This document shows positions 1 through 8,252 of a stretch of DNA of 41,223 nt, piece by piece. The notes under the pieces were generated by a model. The model made no database searches, was not told the DNA's origin, and saw nothing but the letters and a program-made list of their open reading frames with translations. The position numbers were made by a program, and so were the translations under genes. Source of the stretch: Prolixibacteraceae bacterium (GTDB taxonomy: Bacteria; Bacteroidota; Bacteroidia; Bacteroidales; Prolixibacteraceae); assembly GCA_027858715.1 (NCBI GenBank), contig JAQICD010000048.1:1-41223 (forward strand), written 5' to 3'. Positions within the stretch are counted from its first letter, which is position 1, and each line of letters opens with the position of its first letter.

Positions 1-366
1 GACCTCTCCATTTGAAAAAGCCCTGACGGTCACCTCTCCAACCGTCACAACCTGCTCGGTTAGCTCAATGTTTATTACCCTTTCTTTCCCCGAGTTCAAT
101 TCGATATTACGTGCTAAAAAAGGTTCGTATCCAACATACCTGACAACAAGGTTATAGCGCCCAACCGGAACATCGTTTATATCGTAAGCCCCATTATCGT
201 TAGTCGATGCTCCATAGTTTTCATCGCTCCCAACCAAGGCAACATTAACTGCAGGCAAAGGAGCACCTGAAGCTTCATCGCTCACAACGCCACGTATATT
301 TTGCGTGTACTGGCCAAACAAAAAGGGGGATAACAAAAGAGCAACAACAGTGAATAGTATCTTCAT
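1..366 (-). CDS. TonB-dependent receptor-like outer membrane protein, N-terminal part (runs off left edge)
   Basis: The reading frame on the minus strand is open from an ATG at 364-366 to the window edge (122 codons), so only the N-terminus is seen. It begins with a signal peptide (MKILFTVVALLLSPFLFGQ), then a beta-sandwich of the carboxypeptidase-D regulatory-like type, roughly residues 22-108, with the usual pattern RGVVSDEASGAPLPAVNV, a conserved DNGAYDINDVPVGRYNL block and a GYEP turn. In Bacteroidota this domain normally sits before the plug and barrel of TonB-dependent receptors or related outer-membrane proteins. The visible end (EQVVTVGEVTVRAF) resembles the linker leading into a plug domain. 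The substrate cannot be judged. A CarboxypepD_reg-like domain is clear; the TonB receptor call is inference because plug and barrel lie outside. Confidence 0.75.
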   Translation of the reverse strand, partial: MKILFTVVALLLSPFLFGQYTQNIRGVVSDEASGAPLPAVNVALVGSDENYGASTNDNGAYDINDVPVGRYNLVVRYVGYEPFLARNIELNSGKERVINIELTEQVVTVGEVTVRAFSNGEV

Positions 367-545
367 CGATTATAAATTTATTTTACACATTAATACAGAC
401 AGTCATTATCTTGATTGGTACAAAGTTGTGACAAAATATTTGACGACAAAAATAAAAAAACATGAAGTGTTTGTTAAATCAGATAAACAACATAAGCTAC
501 AGGATGAATGGTATAATAGCAATCCCACTATTTTATTCTCAGAAC

Positions 546-578
546 TTGTGAACTATTAACTCATTTTTCATACTTTTG
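546..578 (+). promoter_or_regulatory. Bacteroidota-type promoter for the M16 peptidase gene
   Basis: TACTTTTG at 571-578 matches the -7 consensus TANNTTTG and is preceded by a TTG at 546-548 (22-nt spacer). Transcription would start near 585, about 15 nt before the ATG at 601. Confidence 0.5.
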
Positions 579-600
579 CACTCTTTTTACAACAGAACGT

Positions 601-1821
601 ATGGAATATCAGTTGTTTTTGTTAAAAAACGGAATTAGAGTTATTCACCAGTATGTCGATTCGCCGGTTGCTCATTTTGGTGTAATCATGAACACCGGCT
701 CGCGCGATGAAACTAAGAAAGAGCAAGGTCTGGCTCATTTTATTGAGCACACCATATTTAAAGGCACCATCAACCGCAAATCGCACCAGATTATCAATCG
801 GCTCGAAGATGTGGGTGGAGAACTCAACGCCTATACTACCAAGGAAGAAACAGCCGTTTACGGCACTTTCCTGAATGAATTTTATCCGCGTGCAATCGAG
901 CTTATCAGCGATATTGTTACCAACGCGTCGTTTCCCGAAAAAGAAATTGAACTGGAAAAAGAAGTTGTTATCGAAGAAATTAACTCGTACAACGATTCTC
1001 CGGCCGAATTGATTTATGATGAGTTTGAAGAGTTAGTTTTCGATGGACACCCCATTGCCCGAAATATACTGGGTACACCCAAAAAAGTACGGGCGTTCAA
1101 CCGCGAGATGATTAAAAAATTCATCAACCAGAACTACCACACAAGCGAAATGGTTATTTGCTCGGTTGGCACAATCAAACCACGACTTTTCGAAAGCCTG
1201 GTAAACAGGTACTTTGGCATGCAGCCTGAAAAAAACGGCGGATCAAAACGAAAACCTTTCAACAATTATCAGCGCCGCATAAGTGAAATAAACAAAGATA
1301 CATTTCAGTCGCACTGCATTATCGGGACAGAATCGTTTAATCTGGATCATACAATGCGCTTGCCCATGGTGCTGCTCAGCAATATACTTGGCGGCAATTC
1401 GATGAACTCGAAACTGAACATGGCTTTACGTGAAAAAAACGGCCTAGTTTACGGCGTTGAAGCAAATTACACACCATACACCGACACCGGAATTTTTATG
1501 ATTTACTTTGGCACAGAGCGCTCCAATCTTTTCAAAGCACTTGATCTGGCCGAAAAAGAATTGAAAAAAATACGTAAAAGCAAGCTGGGTCCGCAAACGC
1601 TTGCCCGTGCAAAAAGACAAATGATTGGGCAGCTTGCCATTGCCAACGAAAACCGCGAGGATTTGATGCTAACACTCGGCCGTAGCCTGCTATATTTCAA
1701 CAAGGTTGATACTTTGCCCGAAGTTTTCAATAAAATTGAAAGTATTACGTCGGACGATTTATTTAACATTGCCAACGAGAACCTGGCCGTTGATAATATG
1801 TCGCGATTAATTTTCTTATAA
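601..1821 (+). CDS. M16 family zinc metallopeptidase (insulinase / processing-peptidase like)
   Basis: This is a 406-residue zinc peptidase of the M16B type. The inverted zinc motif HxxEH is present as H46-F-I-E49-H50 in GLAHFIEHTIFKG, and the third zinc ligand is expected in EKEVVIEEI around residue 125-126. The order is an active N-terminal M16 domain (about 10-160), a linker, and the inactive C-terminal M16 domain (about 170-400) containing NILGGNSMNSKLNMALREKNGLVYGV. The length fits single-chain bacterial M16B enzymes. No signal peptide is visible, so a cytoplasmic location is likely. The O-methyltransferase gene starts one base after its stop, so the two are probably cotranscribed. The substrate is unknown; family members clear peptides or process exported proteins. 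Confidence 0.9.
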   Translation: MEYQLFLLKNGIRVIHQYVDSPVAHFGVIMNTGSRDETKKEQGLAHFIEHTIFKGTINRKSHQIINRLEDVGGELNAYTTKEETAVYGTFLNEFYPRAIELISDIVTNASFPEKEIELEKEVVIEEINSYNDSPAELIYDEFEELVFDGHPIARNILGTPKKVRAFNREMIKKFINQNYHTSEMVICSVGTIKPRLFESLVNRYFGMQPEKNGGSKRKPFNNYQRRISEINKDTFQSHCIIGTESFNLDHTMRLPMVLLSNILGGNSMNSKLNMALREKNGLVYGVEANYTPYTDTGIFMIYFGTERSNLFKALDLAEKELKKIRKSKLGPQTLARAKRQMIGQLAIANENREDLMLTLGRSLLYFNKVDTLPEVFNKIESITSDDLFNIANENLAVDNMSRLIFL

Positions 1822-1822
1822 A

Positions 1823-2461
1823 ATGGAACTTTCGCACGAACTTGAGAAGTACATTCGGGGGCATATTTTACCCGAGGAAGCTTTTTTGAACGAACTCGAA
1901 CGGGAAACCAACCTTACCTGCGTACATCCACGCATGCTTTCAGGCCACATACAGGGCAAAATGCTGTATATGCTGTGCAAAATGATTCGTCCGAAACGCG
2001 TTCTTGAACTTGGCACTTACACCGGATACTCGGCCATCAGCATGGCGTTGGCACTCGACGACAATGCAACACTGCACACCATCGAAATTTTCGATGAGCT
2101 GGAAGATATCATCCACAAATACATCGGCAAAGCCGGCCTGCAGGATAAAATCCATTGTCATTTTGGCGATGCCATGAAGCTGTTGCCCGGTATAGACGAG
2201 CAATTCGACCTGGTTTTTATTGATGCCGATAAACGAAAATACCCCGATTATTACGAGTTGGTTTTTGACAAAGTAAACCCGGGCGGCTACATCATTGCCG
2301 ACAATATTTTATGGGATGGAAAAGTGGTTGATGAAGCCGAACAATACGACTCGCAAACCAAAGGGATAATCGCTTTTAACCAAATGGTGCAATCCGACCA
2401 CAGGGTTGAAAATGTCATCTTCCCATTCCGGGACGGGATGATGATTGTGCGGAAAAAATAA
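1823..2461 (+). CDS. Class I SAM-dependent O-methyltransferase (catechol/caffeoyl-CoA OMT-like)
   Basis: This 212-residue protein has the complete fold of the small metal-dependent O-methyltransferases (Methyltransf_3 family). Motif I is VLELGTYTGYSAISMA (about residues 60-75), an acidic residue follows in TIEIF, and the metal/SAM region DLVFIDADKRKYPDYYE and the IIADNILWDGKV motif lie towards the C-terminus. The family moves a methyl group from SAM to hydroxyls of catechol-like or other small acceptors; the acceptor here is unknown. It starts right after the M16 peptidase stop and so is probably translated from the same message. It converges on the YihY-family gene with only 16 bases between the two ends; a short GCCA/TGGC stem followed by T-rich sequence at 2463-2490 is a weak terminator candidate. 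Confidence 0.9.
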   Translation: MELSHELEKYIRGHILPEEAFLNELERETNLTCVHPRMLSGHIQGKMLYMLCKMIRPKRVLELGTYTGYSAISMALALDDNATLHTIEIFDELEDIIHKYIGKAGLQDKIHCHFGDAMKLLPGIDEQFDLVFIDADKRKYPDYYELVFDKVNPGGYIIADNILWDGKVVDEAEQYDSQTKGIIAFNQMVQSDHRVENVIFPFRDGMMIVRKK

Positions 2462-2477
2462 TGCCACATTTCTATGG

Positions 2478-3431
2478 CTATTTTTGTTTTTTATCGATAT
2501 CTACTGCATGAATTTTACGAGCTGCCACAATACCAATGTTTAGCTCGAACCCCACAAGAATAGCCATGCAATTCAAATAAACAATAAGCATAATAACCGG
2601 CAACGAACCTATGGAGCCATAAAGCGCATTATAACGTCCAAAGTGGTCGATATAAAAACCAAACCCTACTGTAAGTAATATCGAGAGTGAAGAAGCCAGC
2701 GTAGCTCCGGCCGAAATAAATCGGTATTTGCTTTTACGTGCAGGCCCCAGATAATACAAAAAAGAATAAGCAAAATAAAAGAAAGCTATTATAACCACCC
2801 ACTTCCCAACGGTAACAAGATAGTATGTCCAGCTTTGCTGCATAAAATCACTCACAACAAGAAAGTTAAGCAAACGTTGTGTAACAATGGTCAATGTTAC
2901 TGCAACAGTAATTAAAAGCGCCAAAATTATTACAAGTAAAACAGCAATAGCTCTTTGCATTAGCCACGAACGGGTTTCTTCAACATTAACCGAAGCGTTA
3001 AATGCCTGAATTAACCGCACAATACCATTGGTAGAGAATATGGCTGCTAAAACAAAACCAACAGACAGAATTCCGCCATGCTTAATGGTTATTATATCGA
3101 TGATGATGCGATTAACCGCATCGTAAATCGATTCGGGCATCAACGATTCGATAAGTCGAAGCAGTTCTTCCTGAAAATTCGAAATAGGAATAACCGGTAT
3201 TAGGGTAAAAAGAAATAAAATGGCCGGGAATAGCGCAAGCATAAGGCTATAGGCTGCCGAGGATGCCCGATTATTTATATCACCATCTTTTATCCCCTTA
3301 AAAAAAAAGAGAGCCACATTGTATATCGGCACCCGGTCGAAACCAGGTAACGAAGCCCTTTTGGCTTTGTTGATGTATGGAATTGCAATACGCAACAATT
3401 TGCGTTCATGGCTCTTTCGCAATATTTTCAT
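2478..3431 (-). CDS. YihY/UPF0761 family inner membrane protein
   Basis: This 317-residue integral membrane protein has about six hydrophobic segments and the family features: an N-terminal cytoplasmic stretch, the motif NNRASSAAYSLMLALFPAILFLFTLIPVIP where segment one begins, and a late segment containing YGSIGSLPVIMLIVYLNCMAILVGFELN. The YihY (formerly BrkB) family was once annotated as ribonuclease BN, which is not supported; its true role is unclear, possibly transport or envelope maintenance. The gene follows the DUF4783 gene by 20 bases on the same strand, so the two are likely an operon. Confidence 0.88.
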   Translation of the reverse strand: MKILRKSHERKLLRIAIPYINKAKRASLPGFDRVPIYNVALFFFKGIKDGDINNRASSAAYSLMLALFPAILFLFTLIPVIPISNFQEELLRLIESLMPESIYDAVNRIIIDIITIKHGGILSVGFVLAAIFSTNGIVRLIQAFNASVNVEETRSWLMQRAIAVLLVIILALLITVAVTLTIVTQRLLNFLVVSDFMQQSWTYYLVTVGKWVVIIAFFYFAYSFLYYLGPARKSKYRFISAGATLASSLSILLTVGFGFYIDHFGRYNALYGSIGSLPVIMLIVYLNCMAILVGFELNIGIVAARKIHAVDIDKKQK

Positions 3432-3451
3432 TTATTCTGTAGTTCTGACTG

Positions 3452-3853
3452 TTACTTTGTTTGTCGCTCAATTCTCAATTGATGGATTTGAGAAGACCCG
3501 TTCTTCGTTTTCACCAGAAAATAAACCCTGAACTTCTCATTCTGCACTTGCAGATTTCCAATGGCATAACTCGACTCCTCCTTACCTCCCTGGTAAATTA
3601 ACGAAAAATCCTGCGGTGGGTATTTTTTAAAAAAATCAGCAATAACCTGCTGAGCATGAGCTTTACTGTAAACATTATCATCGTCAAGTATCACAAGTTC
3701 AATATTATCGCTAAAATTCTTCGACAATTGCTGTGCGTTTCCCGTCTTAAGACTCACAATTACATAGTCGGGAATGTTCTGAGCATTACCAACAGTAGAT
3801 ACAGCAAACATAACCGCTAAGACTAATACAATATTTTTTATGACTTTCACCAT
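3452..3853 (-). CDS. DUF4783 secreted protein (NTF2-like fold)
   Basis: This 133-residue protein has a signal peptide (about residues 1-24, ending VGNAQ), followed by a compact alpha+beta domain typical of DUF4783: IPDYVIVSLKTGNAQQLSKNFSDNIEL, then AHAQQVIADFFKKYPPQDFSLIYQGG and a C-terminal strand pair FRVYFLVKTKNGSSQIHQLRIERQ. Proteins of this family are small periplasmic or surface proteins found almost only in Bacteroidota, with a predicted NTF2-like fold and no known function. A -7 box lies 23-30 nt upstream of the ATG. It is probably the first gene of a two-gene unit with the YihY protein. Confidence 0.82.
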   Translation of the reverse strand: MVKVIKNIVLVLAVMFAVSTVGNAQNIPDYVIVSLKTGNAQQLSKNFSDNIELVILDDDNVYSKAHAQQVIADFFKKYPPQDFSLIYQGGKEESSYAIGNLQVQNEKFRVYFLVKTKNGSSQIHQLRIERQTK

Positions 3854-3875
3854 CTTTTCAAATTTTCATTTACCA

Positions 3876-3883
3876 CAAAGGTA
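3876..3883 (-). promoter_or_regulatory. -7 box (TACCTTTG) upstream of the DUF4783 gene
   Basis: On the minus strand TACCTTTG matches TANNTTTG exactly, placing the transcript start near 3869 and leaving a leader of about 16 nt. The -33 region is not a good match. Confidence 0.45.
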
Positions 3884-4044
3884 TGAATCAAATCCGGCAT
3901 TTCTGTTAAAACATAACAACCAAATTACAGAACTTGTACATTAAGCAAAAAGCATGCAAAACTTTTTTAAAAAGGTTATCATTACTTTTTTTGTAATTTC
4001 ACATCATATTACATTGCACATGCAAATTTAAAAAAATATTACAA

Positions 4045-4518
4045 ATGAAGATTACCCTGCTATGCATCGGAAAAACAGAAGATGATTACATAAAAAAAGG
4101 CATCGACAAATACTTTAAACGCCTCAAACACTATCTTACATTTAAGATGGAAATTATTCCCGGTTTAAAAAATACAAAAAATATATCTGAAGATTTACAA
4201 AAAGAAAAAGAAGGGGAATTGATACTCGCAAAGATATCGCCAACCGACCATGTTGTTTTACTTGACGAAAAAGGCATTGGATACAACTCGATAAAATTTG
4301 CCGAACAAATAGAGAAAAAGATGGTTGCCGGAACCCGCAGCATGGTTTTTGTTATTGGGGGGCCATATGGTTTTTCTCATAAAGTATATCAACGCGCCAA
4401 CGAAAAAACAGCTTTATCTCCGATGACCTTTTCGCATCAAATGGTTCGGTTAGTTTTTGTTGAACAACTTTATAGGGCAATGACGATAATACGAGGTGAA
4501 CCATATCACCATCAATAG
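4045..4518 (+). CDS. rlmH: 23S rRNA (pseudouridine1915-N3)-methyltransferase RlmH
   Basis: This is a complete 157-residue RlmH of the SPOUT class, which methylates pseudouridine 1915 in helix 69 of 23S rRNA using SAM. It opens with MKITLLCIGKTEDDYIKKGIDKYFKRL, a family hallmark. The SAM-binding knot is in the C-terminal half: VVLLDEKG, VFVIGGPYGFS (the glycine-rich loop) and LSPMTFSHQMVRLVFVEQLYRAMTIIRGEPYHH, which ends in the conserved C-terminal tail YHH. The histidine kinase gene follows after 45 bases on the same strand. RlmH is a housekeeping enzyme, so the shared strand may not mean shared function. Confidence 0.96.
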   Translation: MKITLLCIGKTEDDYIKKGIDKYFKRLKHYLTFKMEIIPGLKNTKNISEDLQKEKEGELILAKISPTDHVVLLDEKGIGYNSIKFAEQIEKKMVAGTRSMVFVIGGPYGFSHKVYQRANEKTALSPMTFSHQMVRLVFVEQLYRAMTIIRGEPYHHQ

Positions 4519-4563
4519 GCAAACAAGCAGTATCACTATGATTTTGAAAACACATACTAACAG

Positions 4564-7500
4564 ATGAGAATAACAAAACACATACGCCTGCCATTCATTT
4601 TTATACTTATTTTTTTGGCTGCTGGTATTTTATCCGAAAAAACGATTTTAAACAATGTATTTACTTCGGATGACATGAGAAGTGTTAACAAAACCCTTCA
4701 CCGCAAACTGGAAAAAATTGAACATGTTATTTTTGATGCTACCAAAAAGCTGGAAGATATTCAAAATTGCTCCTCTGAAGAAATATTCACAATACTCTCG
4801 ACATACAACAAACTGTTTGAGCGTGACGAACTAAGTCTTGTAGTATTTAAAAACGACACGATAGTTTATTGGTCGGATAATGTCAACAGCTTTGTTGATA
4901 TAATAATGGGAGCCGAAGAAGGTTTATTACAGCTGCCTAATGGCTGGGTTACTGTTTCAAAAAAAGAAATTAACGACTTTACAGTTTATGGACTTGTTTT
5001 ATTAAAACATGCATATAATATTAACAATCATCACCTGGGAAACAAATTTGCAAAAGGTTTTAACCTACCCGATAATTATAAAATACAATTCTATAAAAGC
5101 AAGCACAGCAGTGCAATGTACGATTTGAACAAACGCTATTTGTTTTCGATTAAACCTGCCGGCGACATTCCATGCATGTATCAAAACCTATATCTCCCAT
5201 TAATACTTTACATGGCTGCTCTAATCGCACTATTCATATTCATTTACCGTATTAACAGGCACTTTTTTCATAACTATCCACTCGTTAAACTGTTAATTAT
5301 TTTCGGAATATTATGCGGCATTTACTTACTTTCAGGTTTGTTTAACTTACCTGAATCGGTTCACCTGCTCAGTATATTTTCTCCGCATCATTTCGCGTAT
5401 TCAAACTATCTTTCGTCGATAGGTGATTTTTTACTGCTTTGCGTACTGATTTTTTTCTGGGGAATTTGCTTTGTTCGCACAAGCAACAGACCAAAATACA
5501 TAAAGAAAAACCCTGCATTGCGGATTATCATGTTGGTTTTATCATTATCGTTTATGGCAATATACCTAATAATTGCAAGGCTTTTGATAAAAACATTGAT
5601 AATGAATTCGAACATTTCTCTTGCGGTTTACCGGATTGAAGAAATCACCATCCACAGCTTTGCCGGATTTCTAATTATAGGACTTCTTTTTTTCTCTGCC
5701 TTTTTCATTATCATACGAATAAGCCAAAACTTCAGGCGACATACATCTCTTCTGGAGTTCAGTGCATCACTTATTTTTACATTCGGGGCAATATCGTTAC
5801 TGTTGATTCTGATTGACAAAACCGGCGATTACCGTATTAATGTTTTCTTTGCTCTAGCAGCTTTAACCGGATTTTATATAAACAAAAAGAATACAATAAC
5901 CCATCGGTTGTCGCTCATTGTTGTTTTTACGTCTATTTTTACAATTGCAGGTCTCAGCCTTATTGTCCGTTTTGACGAAAAGAAAGAGCAACAAGTACAA
6001 GAATTAATGGCTCTCAACATGACATCGGAACACGACCCCACAGCCGAACTGTTCCTTCGCGACATCGACAATATAATAAAAACCGACACACTTCTTAAGC
6101 AAGAGTTATATCCACCTTTTGAAATTGCAACAAATTATATCGAACAAGATTATTTCGGTGGATATTTTAGAGAATATGATATTCAATTTACCATTTGCCA
6201 ATCGAGCGACAGTGTAATAATCCATCCTGAAAACATAAAAAAACACTGTTTCATTTTTTTTGATTCGCTATTAACAACAAATGGAAATAGAATTAATAGC
6301 ACAAATTTTTATTTTCTCGAAAACATGAACGGCCGAAAAACATATCTTGGAAGATATTATTTCACTTTTGAAGATACCAGGCCTCCTACTTCAGTCTTTA
6401 TAGAACTTAACTCAAGACTTTTATCAGAAGGAACTGGATTCCCCGAGCTTTTACTTCCTGCGAGATCTATCGAAAAAAGAATTTCAAACAGCTACTCATT
6501 TGCAAAATACAACCACAAACAACTGGTTGACCGTGGGGGAGAATATACCTATGCACTCAACCTAAATACAATGAGTAATAATAATTACGAAGAAACGACT
6601 TTCGAAAAATGGGACAACTACATACATTGTATATATCCTTCGAATGAAAACAATCTGATAATTGTAAGCCGCCCGGTTTTAAATATCTTTGATTACCTTA
6701 CTGCATTCCCGTACCTTTTCATTTTTCTTTTTGGCTTATCTGTTATTGTAAACTTCATAACCAATCCCAAAATACAATCCGTCTCAATAAGCAAATCTTT
6801 GAGATTACGAATTCAAACAGCCATCGTAGGTATCGTATTTATGGCACTTTTACTTGTAGGCACCGGCACTGTTTTCTACAATATCAACCAATACCGGGTG
6901 AATCACCAAAACGAACTCCTAAATACAATAAACACGCTCTCATCTGAAATTGGATTTATTTTCAATGATATCGACAAACCTGACGATGATCTCATTGAAT
7001 TCCTTGAATATGAACTTGTACGAATGTCGGATATTTTTTGGACAGATATCAACATTTTTGACACCAGCGGAAGTTTGCTTGCCACCTCGCGCCCCGAAGT
7101 TTTCAGAAAAGGTCTGATTTCGGAAAATATGGAAAATTCGGCTTATACCAGCCTGATAACCCAAAAGCCAATACGATTACTACACGAAGAACATATAGGC
7201 TCGTTAAAGTATATCTCTGGCTATGTGCCTTTAAGGAACAATAACGACGAAACAATTGCCTACCTGAACCTACCGTACTTTACAAAAGAAAGAGCATTCA
7301 GGCAGCAGATAACAACCTTCATACTGGCCTTTATTAATCTGTATGTCTTCTTATTACTGGCAAGTGTACTGGCTGCTTATTTCATCTCGGCACGTATAAC
7401 CGATCCGTTAAAACTTATACGGGAAAACCTCAGTGGCATGCAACTGGGTAAAAAAACAAAGCCAATTCAGTACAAAACCGATGACGAAATAGGTCTTTTA

Positions 7501-8232
7501 GTTTCGGAATACAATAAGAAACTTTACGAACTTGAAGAAAGTGCCGAATTGCTGGCACGTTCCGAAAGGGAAACAGCCTGGAGAGAAATGGCCAAACAAA
7601 TAGCTCACGAAATAAAAAACCCACTCACCCCGATGAAGTTAAATATTCAGTTTTTATTGCGAACACCATCCAATACACCCGACTACACCCAGAAGGTAGA
7701 AAAAGTATCCCAGATGCTTATCGAACAAATTGACAATCTTTCAGCTATTGCAAGTGCATTTTCAAATTTTGCAAAAATACCAAAAGCCCACGGCGTTAAA
7801 TTTAATGTAGCCCAGCGCCTTTCTGAAACTATCGAGCTTTATGATTTCACAGGCCAGATTTCTATCCGGAAACATTTTTCGACCCAGAAAAAAATTTATA
7901 TTGAAGCTGATAAAGAACAGTTCTCAAGAGCAATTATCAACCTTATTCGCAATAGCATCCAGTCGATACCAGAGGATAAAAGCGGGATTATTGACATTTA
8001 TTTAAGCACGCAAAGCGGCATGGTTAATATTACGTTCGAAGATAATGGAAAAGGAATACCCGATAATTTGAAAGATAGTATATTTGTTCCCAACTTTACC
8101 ACAAAATCAAGCGGAGCAGGTTTAGGATTAGCCATTACCCGAAATATTATTGAAACGTTTAAAGGGAAAATTTGGTTTGAATCGACTGTAGGTAAAGGCA
8201 CTAAATTTTTTATTGAACTGCCTGCAAAATAA
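4564..8232 (+). CDS. Large multi-membrane-span sensor histidine kinase (NtrY-like architecture)
   Basis: This 1222-residue kinase is much longer than average. Order: one N-terminal membrane segment (about 8-25), an extracytoplasmic stretch to about 210, a block of roughly eight further segments (about 213-470), a second large extracytoplasmic region (about 480-705), a membrane segment near 715-735, another near 755-780, a smaller sensor domain, then a segment near 915-940 followed by HAMP (ARITDPLKLIRENL onward). The kinase core has the H-box EMAKQIAHEIKNPLTPMK with the phospho-acceptor at H1015, an N-box in NLIRNSIQS, and G-boxes DNGKGIP and GAGLGLAI. The layout (membrane block, HAMP, no PAS seen, H-box with KNPLTP) resembles NtrY kinases. 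No response regulator is encoded in the neighbourhood; the only response-type regulator in the window (18878-20140) lacks a receiver domain. The signal is unknown. Confidence 0.9.
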   Translation: MRITKHIRLPFIFILIFLAAGILSEKTILNNVFTSDDMRSVNKTLHRKLEKIEHVIFDATKKLEDIQNCSSEEIFTILSTYNKLFERDELSLVVFKNDTIVYWSDNVNSFVDIIMGAEEGLLQLPNGWVTVSKKEINDFTVYGLVLLKHAYNINNHHLGNKFAKGFNLPDNYKIQFYKSKHSSAMYDLNKRYLFSIKPAGDIPCMYQNLYLPLILYMAALIALFIFIYRINRHFFHNYPLVKLLIIFGILCGIYLLSGLFNLPESVHLLSIFSPHHFAYSNYLSSIGDFLLLCVLIFFWGICFVRTSNRPKYIKKNPALRIIMLVLSLSFMAIYLIIARLLIKTLIMNSNISLAVYRIEEITIHSFAGFLIIGLLFFSAFFIIIRISQNFRRHTSLLEFSASLIFTFGAISLLLILIDKTGDYRINVFFALAALTGFYINKKNTITHRLSLIVVFTSIFTIAGLSLIVRFDEKKEQQVQELMALNMTSEHDPTAELFLRDIDNIIKTDTLLKQELYPPFEIATNYIEQDYFGGYFREYDIQFTICQSSDSVIIHPENIKKHCFIFFDSLLTTNGNRINSTNFYFLENMNGRKTYLGRYYFTFEDTRPPTSVFIELNSRLLSEGTGFPELLLPARSIEKRISNSYSFAKYNHKQLVDRGGEYTYALNLNTMSNNNYEETTFEKWDNYIHCIYPSNENNLIIVSRPVLNIFDYLTAFPYLFIFLFGLSVIVNFITNPKIQSVSISKSLRLRIQTAIVGIVFMALLLVGTGTVFYNINQYRVNHQNELLNTINTLSSEIGFIFNDIDKPDDDLIEFLEYELVRMSDIFWTDINIFDTSGSLLATSRPEVFRKGLISENMENSAYTSLITQKPIRLLHEEHIGSLKYISGYVPLRNNNDETIAYLNLPYFTKERAFRQQITTFILAFINLYVFLLLASVLAAYFISARITDPLKLIRENLSGMQLGKKTKPIQYKTDDEIGLLVSEYNKKLYELEESAELLARSERETAWREMAKQIAHEIKNPLTPMKLNIQFLLRTPSNTPDYTQKVEKVSQMLIEQIDNLSAIASAFSNFAKIPKAHGVKFNVAQRLSETIELYDFTGQISIRKHFSTQKKIYIEADKEQFSRAIINLIRNSIQSIPEDKSGIIDIYLSTQSGMVNITFEDNGKGIPDNLKDSIFVPNFTTKSSGAGLGLAITRNIIETFKGKIWFESTVGKGTKFFIELPAK

Positions 8233-8252
8233 CAAATGCAAAGAAAATAGTA

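Noticed and set aside
305-559. 84-codon plus-strand frame
   Set aside because: It overlaps the signal-peptide end of the receptor gene on the other strand and has no recognisable domain or promoter.
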